This document shows, in pieces, positions 1-10,379 of a stretch of 64,000 nucleotides of DNA. The notes under the pieces are model-generated. The model was not told where the DNA came from, ran no database searches, and worked only from the letters and a program-made list of their open reading frames with translations. Position numbers and translations under genes: made by a program. Position 1 is the first letter of the stretch; the number at the start of each line of letters is the position of its first letter. The DNA is from Moniliophthora roreri. Lineage: Eukaryota; Basidiomycota; Agaricomycetes; Agaricales; Marasmiaceae. The stretch is from assembly GCA_001466705.2 (NCBI GenBank), contig LATX02000214.1, positions 1 through 64,000 on the forward strand. The letters run 5' to 3'.

Positions 1-1279
1 TTGGACCTCACCTAAATCATGCTCCTGATGGGCTTTTTTTGGGCTTTGGGACCTTCCAAAATTGACATATTTACTTCATTACTTGAGTCTCACCTATAGT
101 TCCAAGAGTTTCAGGACAACAGGAAGAAGGTGAGCAACATTGATAATGATGAGCCTGGAAAATGACTTACCTTTTTTGGATATGTCTGTGGGGATAACAT
201 ACCCAATATGGCAGGAGGGGGGGGGATGGTAAGCGGAGATGGTGGTGGTCAGGAAGAAAGTAGTATTGGCCTGGGAAATGAGGAACTTGCCATAATGCGA
301 GAAGTTTGTGCACGGACCTCCAACTCGATGACGACGGCCAGCAGTCAAAAAGAACTAAGTTCCCAATGACCAAAATGGGAGGGAGGCAACGACTATAGAC
401 GTCGACAAAGGTGACAGTGGTGAATGCATCGGACAATGGACGGAAATCATCGGAAATCATCGGATTTTCGCGGCCCCAACAGATACCAGCGGACTCCATC
501 GGATAACGTCAGAGCATTTCTCACTGGGGGTTAACTCGCATGTATGATTACCAAACAACTCGAGAGCTATAATACCCAAGTCTCTTTACGGACAGCAGTT
601 GTCAGTGGAATGCTTATTTGGTGTACTTCATGTTAGTTGAACTCTCTTCTGGCAGCAATGAGAAACTTTGACGATAAACTGAGCATATATGGCTTGGCGT
701 GACGGATGGTGGTGGCAGTTGATAAAATCAAAACTTGAACGTGTATGTAAACGACATGTGGCAAGCTACAGCAACCAGGATGATCAGTCCACATACTCGA
801 TACTAGGCTTATTTAATAACGCAGCGTAAAATGACAGAATGTACTAACCCGCAAATTTGAAGGATATTAAGGCAATTTCCCAGCAAGTTGCTGACAATTG
901 CCCGAATTTGTTAGTTTTTGGTAATTGGTGTGAAAAAGAGAATGATTTGCCAAGAATTTGCGCAGAATACTTCAACAGAAAACTGCGTCGGATGCTCAAA
1001 GAACGATAGACTCAGACCATTCAGGACATTTTCTCGCAAATTCCCATGGAATTCCAAGCATATGCCCAGTAAATAGAGTGAAAAAGGCGAGCATTAGTGA
1101 CTTGTATGATTGCCAGTAATTTGGTAGGAAATTGCTCAAAACCATCGTAACATCCTTCGAATTTACGGATTGGCACATTCTGTTATTTCACGCTGTGTAA
1201 CGTTGCGCTCGTTGAGCAATCCATTATCGTATGATACATGTCAACAGGAACATTCTATTTAGAGAAAAGACATGCACAA
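1..1279. other. No gene recognised
   Basis: Short open frames exist on both strands, the longest about 110 codons, but none shows a family motif and their amino-acid composition looks random. A G9 homopolymer lies near 217. Base composition and CpG content look like the neighbouring genic DNA, not like the CpG-poor repeats further right. It may hold intergenic sequence or gene remains too decayed to name. Confidence 0.4.
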
Positions 1280-2175
1280 TCAAGGGCGCAACACCTTCAT
1301 GTTATCCATCCACCCTCTGATCAAACTTCTCATACCCTTCTGGCGCTCCAAGTCTACGTTATGCGATACCACGAACGACGGTTTCGCTCGCCCAGCGATA
1401 ACGAGACTACAAAGGCACCGATTATACGCTTTGACTTCACATTGTCTGGTTCCGAGAGAAAGACCTTTCTCGAATAACTTGCCGAACGGGAAAAGATATG
1501 TATCCTCTGGTATAAACATATCAACAGGGGGCCAAAGGATAAGTCAATAACGCACTCACTTGGCCGCTTTTACTGGAAGCGTACAACTCTAGAATACCAA
1601 GTCTACCAGTAGGCCTCACAACCCGAATCAATGCCTACAATGCCTCGAGGACCACATTAGGCTGCATCACTCGTTGCTTGGTATCCCACAGCTATCAGAC
1701 AGTTCGTGAGCCCAGTCTTAGTTAGAACCGCAGAAACATGACATACCAATGATACCATTGATACCCAGTCCACTCCTTCCCGCCTTTTAGCTTCAAAATC
1801 TCCTCCACCGGGTCACCCTTTCCAAAGTCACTCTGGGTACACCCAGTCTCCATTGCCTTGGCCAACCTCTCCTGTACTCAATCGACCACATACACATCAG
1901 GTACTCCACATAAAACAGCGGAATACGCAGCCACAAGCCCAACAGGCCCAGCGCCGAAGACTACTACGGATTTACCGGGTCGGAAACCAGAGAGTTGGAC
2001 ACCGTGCCAACCTGTAGGGAAAATGTCTGCCGGAAGAGCGAAATCTTTATGTTCTGTTCCAGTGGGTAGTTTGAGTGCGGCGAAGGATACTCATTCCTGT
2101 TTGCGAGGATTGAGTTTGGGAGGAGCGGCGTGCAAGAGTGAGGTGCCTGGATATCGCCCCATGTTCACGTACTGG
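1280..2175 (-). pseudogene. Zinc-type alcohol / glutathione-independent formaldehyde dehydrogenase relic
   Basis: Read on the minus strand, this resembles the C-terminal two thirds of medium-chain zinc alcohol dehydrogenases of the glutathione-independent formaldehyde dehydrogenase type. In order I see YVNMGRYPG (about 2160), a stretch like ALKLPTGTEHKDFAL, DIFPTGWHGVQLSGF, the NAD-binding Rossmann glycines VVVFGAGPVGL (about 1945), then PFGKLFEKGLSLGT and AGRAKPSFVVSH near 1400. It is broken: a TGA at 1878-1880 falls where the family reads VDxVxERL and is one CpG transition from CGA (Arg); another in-frame stop lies near 2100; and the last 25 codons are split by frameshifts before a stop at 1280. 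The N-terminal GroES-like zinc domain, about 160 residues, was not found upstream. The family assignment rests on recognition of these motifs. It is a dead gene or a badly assembled one. Confidence 0.75.
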
Positions 2176-4876
2176 TGAACCGAGATAGGTAGAGAACACG
2201 TCGGAAACCGTTGTTGGCAGCGTAGGAGCAGGAGCAGGAGCGGTAACAGTCACATTACTATCGACAGCAGGTGTACTCCTGAACTATCAAACGACGTCAA
2301 CGACGGCGCAGAGAGCAGCTGTCCTTGTCCCTGGTGCGTTTTTACATCAGTGAGCTGCAATACATTACCGGTGCCACTCGTTCCTGTATAACCTAAACCG
2401 ACAACCACCAATGGCACCGACGGGTACATCATCGACAACTCCGACAACGCCTGTCCAGCCACCGCCAGAGGTGGACGAGCGTGTGATTCGTGGTTTGAGT
2501 TAGGGTTGCTCAAGGGTAGAGGAAGAGGCGGTTTGTCTTAACGTTGACATGGACGGCGAAAACCGTTCGCGCTTGGCGATGACCTCACCCGGGAGCATTT
2601 TGGTGTCTCGTTACTGGCGAGCTTCGATAGCTTGGATTTATTTGAGGATCCGGATTTGGATAGAGCTGTATGGAAAGATATCAGCGTATCGTATACGTGA
2701 AGGGTGCAAGAAAAGAATGAGAAAGCCCAGCGGGAGCCTGAGATCGAGAGAGAGACGACACTCACAGAAGCATGCAAAAGACACCTACTCAATCAATTTG
2801 GAAATAGGCGCCCTCAGCTCCTCTGTCACCTGGTCACCGGCTTCTCCAATTCCCTCGCGAGCACTGGGCAGGATATTGACACATCGCTCGGTGAGATGAA
2901 GGTGTTGTAGTTTGTTCAACTGTATGACATTCCTGGTTGGCAATGCTCTACGAAAGCACGCAAAAGACGTACGTCGGCCATTTGCAAAACTGCAACAAGT
3001 CCCAGATCCACAATACGTTCTCGCACATGCACTGAGCTCAGGATTTGGTGCAAATTCGAGCATATCGGTGGAAAGGGGGAGAGCTTCGTGGACGACATCA
3101 AGAGCTGTGTCAAGAACTGAGCGGGCAGCCACGTAGACACGTTATACGGTACATAATGAGTAAAAAACGTGTCGCCCAATCGAAAAGTCTGTAAACACAC
3201 CTGTCTAATGAGATCCATCCTTCAGCCTGTTCCGGGGGTACCTTTTCGTCATCACCCTTGACATTCTTCTCCATCCAAGGCCTTCTCTGAGTCTCCCATC
3301 ATTTTTTCTTCTTGTTCCCAAACTCTGGCGACGACGTTACCCGTCAGCTAACAGGTGTACCGCCTGGTGGTATCACAGTCCCGCTATCGGGTATTGAGTC
3401 TAACCTGCCCGGAATTTTCGAGCGAGACCACGATCCAAGTCGACGTAGATGCATTCATTTCGGGGTCTTAATACTGATGTTGAGGAGAAAGTGGAGACGA
3501 AAAGGATTGGGTTTGGGTCGGCGGTGGAGATTGAAAGGTATGTTACGAGACGACTTTGATAAGGGTATTAGTAATAGATCATCTCCTTGGGCGAGTGCTA
3601 GGCGAGCTTATTGCCGAGGATGACGATAAGGAAGAGAGGTAGAGAATGGTAGTGGACTAGCCATTTGTGACGGGCTCGTGGTGGAAAATGGCGAAGAAGC
3701 TGTCAGAAGGGGATTGCCGATGGTGAGGAAACGTGTTGCACAGTGTGTACGACGACATCGAAGCAAGAGAAGAATGACTGGCGGCGGGAGAAAAGAAAGC
3801 AAGGTGATGATGTCGTAGCGACGAAAAGAGGCGCCGAGCGTGGGTAAATCTGACATCACCTTTCCTTCACGACACGATCATCTGCAGCTCCCGAGTCTCC
3901 CTCAACTACATTGGGATTCTCAGTATGGACTTACGCTCTGTATACCATGCTATCTCAGTATCACTCCTCTGTAGACTGGCGCTATTCGCCGATCGCCAAA
4001 ATACTCAACCGTCACTCTCTGATTGAATTGGTGTGCTGGAAAGGACGAACTTCTCTATGTATAGTGTGGTATGTCCTGGACTTGATAGACCTATAAACTT
4101 TCTCGATATAGCTCCCTGCTGCTAGTAATTGAAGATCAAGCAACAAGTCATGAGAAGATTTCTTTTTGGCCCATGACCCCGTCAAACACAACAGTACATC
4201 GTGCCTTCAAGGTATCGATATACTTAGTTCCACCTGTCGCGTGCAGCGACGCCGCAACAGGGAGAATAAAATTCACTAGAAGCGATGCTGCCGGGCGGCT
4301 GCCGAAAAACATTGTTAGCAACCAATGAAAATTAGTAAGTACTCCGCACACGCCTTATGAGCTGTCAAGTGATCTAAATTGCGACGGGGTCGGGCAGGAA
4401 GTTCTCAAGAACCTCAGACATGAACGGTAAGAATAGCAAGAACACATCGAGGCCAATAGTCAACAAAGGGACCTCTCGGATAGTAATTTGCTGGGTGGAT
4501 CCGCTATGTCGATCGGTGAGATTCAGGAGCAGTTTTTCAATTTTCGAGCATGCTGACACCTTATTCCTCTAAAATACCAGAACATTGACTTCTGAGCAGA
4601 CCGAAATTAGTGTTTTTAAAGGCCCAAAGATCTCCATCGACTTCGAGGAAGAAAAGAATCTTCGGCGCCCGCACATGACGTGTCTCGTGAAACCAGACAC
4701 AAGGAAAGCTTTCTTCCAAGCTACCACCATCACATACTCAATGAATTTTACCCGTCCCTGAGCTCAGCATTCACGAGACCTCAGCAATAGAATAGCTGCT
4801 TCGAAATAGGCATAAAACCATACAGAATGCACCACGAAATCACACGGTTTCCGACCTCAGCTTTTGACGCGTTTCG
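2176..4876. other. Intergenic stretch with unassigned coding-like fragments
   Basis: Between the dehydrogenase relic and the tannase gene I recognise no family. One plus-strand stretch at about 2570-2690 reads like real protein (TREHFGVSLLASFDSLDLF, acidic and hydrophobic alternation), but its frame is closed upstream by stops. It could be an exon or a relic. The minus frames around 2790-3220 are leucine-rich and also broken. A segment of about 30 bp at 3842-3872 (GTGGGTAAATCTGACATC...) recurs near 6970 on the other side of the tannase gene. Confidence 0.35.
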
Positions 4877-6602
4877 ATGCTCTTGCCAATATTGGGGCTT
4901 TCCTTCAACACAGCATTCGATTTCGATTCGGCATGTTCAACCATAGGAACTCAAGTCGCTAGCATTCAGAATGCCAGCCTCGTTCTATCCGAAGCCGTGC
5001 CCGCTGGAACCAATTTGACATTCCCAAATCTCGACGACTCTTGTGGGTCAAAATCGCAGGTGGTTCCGGCAGATATCTGTCGAGTGGCTTTGAACTTCAT
5101 TACATCAGAAACTTCAGGGATCTATATGGAGAGCTGGCTGCCTAGGAATTGGACAGGTCGGTTTTTAAGTACGGGCAACGGCGGTTTGGGTGGATGTGAG
5201 TAGCAGCTTTTCCTCATCCTGGTTTTCAGTTACTGACAGTTTTCAAAGGCGTAGCATATGGGGATATGGCATATACTTCGGCCTTGGGCTTCGCTACGGT
5301 CGGAGCTAATAATGGACACGATGGAAACACCGGCGCACCATTCGAGAATAAACCTGAAGTTGTCGCAGATTTTGTTTACAGATCGTGCGTACTGGCACTG
5401 TCAAGCTATCGCAATAATGACTTTTGTTCTCAGAATTCACACTAACGTCGTTGTCGGCAAGGAAATCACACGGTTATTCTACGGAACCTCTCATGACAAA
5501 TCCTACTACTTTGGATGTTCCACCGGAGGCCGTCAGGGTATGAAATCTGTTCAAGACTTTCCAGAAGACTTCGATGGTGTCATTGCTGGTGCACCAGCTG
5601 CAGACATGATGGGTCTCTTTGGCTGGATCGGACATTTCCTCAGTCTGACTGGTGTTCCTGGGCAACCTTCATTCATACCCCTCGACCTTTGGCGCGGCCT
5701 CATTAGCGAGAACGTGCTCACGCAATGCGACGGGATTGACGGTGTACTTGATGGGATCATCGAGGATCCCAATCTATGCAATTACGATCCATCAGTGCTC
5801 CTCTGTAAAGACGAGCAAACCACGAACTGTTTGACAGGGACGCAGGTCGAGACTGTCCGTGGTATATATAGCGCGTTCAGGGACTTTGAAGGCAAGGTCC
5901 TTTACCCAAGACAGCAGCCTGGTGCAGAAAGCCTGGCTGTTATGTCTTACGATGGGACGCCATTCAAGTATGGTTCTGTGAGATCTACCCTTTATTTCCT
6001 CGTTTACCAGGTACTAATGTTATCTATAGGACTGGTTCCGCTACGTCATTTACAACACATCCTTCGACATTTCCCATGTTACCATGCCCGAGCACTTACA
6101 CGCTATTGCTGTAGACACACTCAATGTCTCGACCTGGAAAGGTGACATCTCAACTTTCCGAGAGCGAAACGGCAAGCTCATCACTTATCACGGACAGCAG
6201 GATGGTCGTATTTCACCCATCAACTCTGAACGGTATTACGAACATGTCTCGAGTACCATGGGGCTCTCACCATCTTCTTTGGATGATTGTTATCGGTTGT
6301 TCAGGATCAGCGGTATGGGACACTGCTCAGGCGGTACGGGTGCATCAGAGATCGGAGGGCAAGGATCTGTTGCCGGAAATACAAAGTTGGATCCGGAGAG
6401 TAATATCTTGACAGCGTTAGTGAGATGGGTCGAGGAAGGTGTTGCGCCGGATACGATTCTTGGATCCAAGTTTAATAATGGGAGCATATCATCGGGTGTG
6501 GCTTTTAGCAGGCGTCATTGTCGATTTCCGTTCAGGAACACCTATGACGGAACCGGGGATAGCACCAAACCGGAAAGTTGGACATGTAAATTACCAGAAT
6601 AG
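4877..6602 (+). CDS. Tannase / feruloyl esterase family hydrolase, secreted (four exons)
   Basis: A serine esterase of the tannase/feruloyl esterase family, which cleaves esters of gallic or ferulic acid during plant-matter breakdown. Exons 4877-5195, 5249-5384, 5434-5977 and 6030-6602 join in phase to give 523 residues, normal for the family. The three introns are 49-53 bp with GT...AG ends. Catalytic signature: GCSTGG with nucleophile Ser181, DGRISP with Asp391, and GMGHCSGG with His431. The cysteines next to Ser181 and His431 form the family's CS-D-HC arrangement, usually a disulfide joining the active-site loops. ATG 4877 is the first in frame, with a stop at 4865. The opening MLLPILGLSF stretch is hydrophobic but short, so a signal peptide is probable rather than clear, and an upstream exon is possible. 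All catalytic residues are present and the gene looks functional. Substrate cannot be told from sequence. Confidence 0.92.
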
Positions 6603-7628
6603 TTATATATTGGGATACGACTAGCAGACAGCTGTACTACTACACATACACGAATGATTGGAGTAGACTCAGTACTGCGCTACCTACATCAGACCAGCCC
6701 AATACCATCTTCGTGTATTCCTTTGAGAAGATCACCGAGTGCTGTATCTACATCCTGCTCGGTCTCAATTAGGTATCTCTAGAATTCTGAGGAGCGCCTC
6801 TGACTCGGGTGCACAACCAAGCACATCACCCGATAACGACAGCGAGCCGCGTGTGGTAGCCGACGGTTCAGGATTGATGCATACGAAGAGAACGAGATTT
6901 GGTCGTACAGGTAGCCAGCGGGTAGCTGTACTGCGTCATGATCATGGTGGCCGAAAGAAGAAAAAGTAGCGTGGGTAAATCTGACAAATCTGACATCACC
7001 TTTCCTTTCACACCACTGCCACCAGCCTTGTTCCTCTTCGCTTTGAGGCAGATTGCTATAAGTCAGTACAAACGCCGAACAGCCAAGAACATACAAAGGA
7101 AGACACTTCATCTCTGTACACGTACCTAATCTTCTATATCTCCAATATCAAAAGAGTACCACCGTACCCCGTGAGTCGCTTGGTTGGGGCAGGGATAACG
7201 TTCTTCGGAAGTGAGAATTCTGAACAGGGTACCCGATCACACTGTGCAACTCACACCCATTACTCATAATATACCGGGCCAAAAATCTTGACGCTGAATC
7301 ACGAATCCCACCTGACTAGTACTGCAGCTCTTACACTCTCACTCCTCAAGCCCTAATACTGTTTTCCGACGACCTGATATTGGTTTCTTCGGACGCTGGT
7401 CCTATCAGAAAGCGGCATGAATATTTCAATCAAACAATGCTCGTTGGCGTCGGCGCTTGCATCAGATTCGACTCAAACGTCAAAGATCCATTTCATACAA
7501 ATTTCGAGCGCGCGCTGAAGGGCTGATAGGTTTCAAGATTTAGAACGGGGCCGGGGGTACGTACTATGAGGCTAGCACTGTCTAATTTTTATGGACTTAC
7601 TAACGTATCCTCGAGCATTATCGTTCGA
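6603..7628. other. Intergenic DNA right of the tannase gene
   Basis: No gene recognised. About 30 bp near 6970-7002 repeats a segment at 3842-3872, with an internal 10-bp duplication (AAATCTGACA). CpG is normal up to the edge of the next transposon, for example in the 70 bp before 7629. Confidence 0.4.
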
Positions 7629-7633
7629 AGATC

Positions 7634-7848
7634 TGTCATAAATTGGTGATTTTGGGAACAAAGAGAAGTTTGATTTAGTTATCTATATGTGAGAGTAGGT
7701 ACAGTTTTTATAGTAGATTTTGTGTTGTATATCAAATGAGTCCTGATGCTAGAATTTGTATAATACCTGAGACTAGAGAACGAGACAAGTAAGAGAAATA
7801 TAAAATGGTTGAAACAAGTCCGAGTATGTAAAACGCTATTTCACGACA
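7634..7848 (-). repeat. 3' LTR of the gag-only element (CpG retained)
   Basis: This LTR is downstream in the element's own orientation. It keeps four CpG sites (near 7783, 7821, 7835 and 7844) that are all TpG or CpA in the other LTR. A target duplication AGATC sits just outside it at 7629-7633. Confidence 0.92.
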
Positions 7849-7867
7849 CTCCCCCGCAGACGAGGAC

Positions 7868-8704
7868 TCATATTGCATAATGATCAGCAAAATTGGAAGT
7901 CGGTGTAGCCTGGGTTGTGGAGCCGTCATTTTTTCTGAGTCTGAGATACCACTCCAGGTACTGCCCCTCCTTCTTTCCTCCTTCCCTAAAACACTCCTCA
8001 ATTGTATGGCCCATGTGCCGGGACTTTGGATTCTCGCATTGAACAACTTTTGAATTAGCCGCCAAGGCCACAGCCTGTGATCCCGGGACACTGATGTGTA
8101 CTCCCCCGGACTCCATATGCCCATCATCCTTCAAATTCTTCGCCTTCCACACAATTCTAAGCTCAACATTGTCCACCTCCATTTCTTCTTTCAGGGACTC
8201 CAGATTCATAATGAGATTTCCAAAACTGGGGTGTTCTGCAATGGAATTCAGCATGACAGCAACAATCTGTGTATCACTAGGTCGGTTGTTATGGATTCGT
8301 TTGAGGTTGTTGGCCAGGGATCGGATCTGCCCCATCACTATTGTCATCTCCTCTCCTCTATATTTCACATTCAAGAACTCTCTCCACATCCTAACAGCCA
8401 CTCCCAACCCTCCAAATATCACAGTCAGATGAGCCCAAAGTCCTGCCAGATCTTCATCAAATCCCTTGGCATGTGTCAACACTTCATCCTCCAGATGTTT
8501 CACCAGCATCTCTGTGGCTGCATCTCTCCTGTTCTTCCAAGCCTTCACTGTCTTGCTACTTGGTCCTCCATTTGGTTTCTCATCTTCTCCCATCAATGTC
8601 TCCAATAAGTTTGCAGCTTTCACCACCACCCTAGTCCTATATTCCCATGCCCTATAGTTCTCTTCTCCCTTCAGTTTCACAATGTCTTTGTTGGAATTTC
8701 CCAT
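7868..8704 (-). CDS. Copia-type Gag (nucleocapsid) protein
   Basis: The sole gene of the gag-only element, about 278 codons from the ATG at 8704 (MGNSNKDIVKLKGEENYRAW). The open frame extends upstream to 8902 through a repeat-rich leader, but the context of a conserved LKGxENYxxW opening favours 8704. The N-terminal two thirds match the Copia gag/UBN2 fold. Near the C terminus lies a zinc knuckle of the form CENPKSRHMGHTIEEC. The second position that is usually Cys is Ser here, so zinc and RNA binding may be weakened, or this subfamily may differ. It would bind and package element RNA. The frame is uninterrupted although the rest of the element's neighbourhood is decayed. Confidence 0.85.
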   Translation of the reverse strand: MGNSNKDIVKLKGEENYRAWEYRTRVVVKAANLLETLMGEDEKPNGGPSSKTVKAWKNRRDAATEMLVKHLEDEVLTHAKGFDEDLAGLWAHLTVIFGGLGVAVRMWREFLNVKYRGEEMTIVMGQIRSLANNLKRIHNNRPSDTQIVAVMLNSIAEHPSFGNLIMNLESLKEEMEVDNVELRIVWKAKNLKDDGHMESGGVHISVPGSQAVALAANSKVVQCENPKSRHMGHTIEECFREGGKKEGQYLEWYLRLRKNDGSTTQATPTSNFADHYAI

Positions 8705-8719
8705 TGTTGTCAATTTCAA

Positions 8720-8860
8720 ATGGTCAGGTTGGTCATTTAGGGTCTTTTGGGGTTGGTCAGGGTTGGTCAGTGGTCTTTCAGAGTTGGTCTGGGTCAGTCT
8801 TGGTTGGTCATCAGTTGGTTGGTCAGAGTTGGTCAGTGGTTGTTGGTAGGTCAGAGAAGT
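8720..8860 (-). repeat. GGTTGGTCA minisatellite in gag leader
   Basis: The 5' leader of the gag element is built from imperfect copies of a 9-12 bp unit (GGTTGGTCA with TTTC or GTGG spacers). On the minus strand it encodes repeated TNPDQPxxTL-like peptides if translation starts upstream of 8704. Confidence 0.75.
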
Positions 8861-8896
8861 GATGCAGTGGTTTAGGCTGAACCAGGGCCCATAACC

Positions 8897-9111
8897 TGTC
8901 ATAAATTGGTAATTTTGGGAACAAAGAGAAGTTTGATTTAGTTATCTATATGTGAGAGTAGGTACAGTTTTTATAGTAGATTTTGTGTTGTATATCAAAT
9001 GAGTCCTGATGCTAGACTTTGTATAATACCTGAGACTAGAGAATGAGACAAGTAAGAGAAATATAAAATGGTTGAAACAAGTCTGAGTATATAAAATGCT
9101 ATTTCATGACA
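8897..9111 (-). repeat. 5' LTR of the gag-only element (CpG lost)
   Basis: This LTR is upstream in the element's orientation. All four CpG sites kept by the partner LTR are TpG here, with two further G-to-A changes and one transversion. The target duplication AGATC follows at 9112-9116. Confidence 0.92.
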
Positions 9112-9116
9112 AGATC

Positions 9117-10153
9117 CCTCATATTTGGACATTGCTGTCATCTTGTTTGCAGTGCCTGGTGCTTTTTGTATGTTGGATTTTGACCAAGTTTTGAGGGATG
9201 GATGACTGCTTGATCTTGAAGGTGAGACACAAGGAGACTTATCCAAGACAATAATGAATCAAAGTATGTACAGACTCACTGTCTCAACCTCATAGTTGAA
9301 GTTTATCACTGGGAGTTGCTGGCATAGGTACATTAATATCCTGCAAAGGTCGGGATTCAAAGCTCAATTCCCTCATCAGCCATGAGACTAGAGCATTCCA
9401 TCCCCCAAAAATAGAGCAGTCAAGCCACTGGATTTCTCATTTGGGTCATGGCCTATACTTGCAAAGATGACTAAAGGTCAGTATTCATACACTGGAATGA
9501 CACCATTCCATGCTACTTGGATTTCTTCTTGGTAGTCCAAATTGCTTGGTGCATGTTTCAAGCATTCAGTCAGCTCTGTCTCAAAGAGCTGAAGCCACTC
9601 CTCCAAGTTGTCCACCAGGCTTGATATTTGAGTTGTTCTTTTTCTTGATTTCCTTTTTCAAAATTAAAGCTGCAAAATGTTGAAAAGCTGTTTCTTTCTT
9701 CCACTTCACAGTGCAAGCATTCACTCTCACTTGCACCTCCTCTTCAGCACCAGTACAATGTTTCATTCTTCATTTTTTCTTCTCAGTGTCCTTGCTAAGG
9801 TAAGCCTCTGGCTTGCTCCTGGAGACTTGACTGTCTCTTTGAAAGCAGTCTTATCTTCTGTACCCTCTGTTGACAACATTATCATTACTGCCATTGTATC
9901 CAATCCAAGAGGGTGCCAAAAATTGAAATTAACACTGGGGGTACCTTTTTTCATTTTGACCTTGAGGAATGGACCTACCTACCTTCATGTGACATATCTA
10001 CTATATATAGTAGCTATTTGATAAGCAAGCCCAGGCTCTTCTCTGCTACTGTTGTCTCTTCATCACTTGATAAGCCTTACACACCCAGTGACAATTTGTG
10101 AAGTTCTTGATGCTCTCAAGGCATCAGATATAGTACTTTGAATGACATATGTA
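9117..10153 (-). pseudogene. Unrecognised coding relic left of the hAT element
   Basis: CpG-poor DNA between the gag-only LTR element and the hAT left end. On the minus strand, patches look like protein, for example NLEEWLQLFETELTECLKHA near 9600 and a following APSNLDYQEEIQVAWNGVIP, but stops and frame changes break them. I do not recognise the family. It may be part of the same repeated gene that resumes at 22180 beyond the hAT insertion, but I could not join the two across the duplication in a convincing frame. Confidence 0.35.
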
Positions 10154-10186
10154 AGTCTGGGTAGAGGTGCCAATGGTGCGGCTTGG

Positions 10187-10290
10187 CTTGCTCATAGAGC
10201 TGGTAACAGGCTCTGGCTCTGAGCCGATTGGCCATAGCAGCTCAGCTCAGTTAGTGGCTCTGGAGCTGCTAAGCCAATGGCTTCGAGGGT
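10187..10290. repeat. Left subterminal GGCTC/AGCC repeats of the hAT
   Basis: A dense cluster of GGCTC, TGGCT and AGCC words just inside the left inverted repeat, mirrored at 18818-18935 near the right end. Subterminal clusters of this kind are the usual accessory transposase-binding sites of hAT elements. Confidence 0.65.
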
Positions 10291-10379
10291 TTTTTTTTTC
10301 CTTCCACATATTGTACATAATTGACAACAGACATAAAACAAGAATAGAGTCATTTGACATATATCTACTGTACAAATGA

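Larger units (their letters stand above)
7634..9111 (-). mobile_element. Gag-only short LTR retrotransposon (TR-GAG-like, Copia type)
   Basis: A complete non-autonomous element of 1478 bp, read on the minus strand. Its two 215-bp LTRs (7634-7848 and 8897-9111) begin TGTCATAA and end TGACA in window orientation, and the host repeat AGATC flanks them (7629-7633 and 9112-9116). Directly inside the right LTR, the minus strand reads GGTTATGGGCCC, matching the internal initiator-Met tRNA primer site of Copia elements. Inside the left LTR it reads GCGGGGGAG, a polypurine tract. The only gene is gag. There is no protease, integrase or reverse transcriptase, so it needs proteins supplied by another Copia element. 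The LTRs differ at seven positions, about 3 percent. Confidence 0.93.

Noticed and set aside
1280..1519. A separate small gene
   Set aside because: Its protein text continues the dehydrogenase family (PFGKLFEKGL, AGRAKPSF), so it belongs to the pseudogene.
5474..5781. Minus-strand open frames within the tannase gene
   Set aside because: They are shadows of the plus-strand coding exon, which carries the catalytic motifs.
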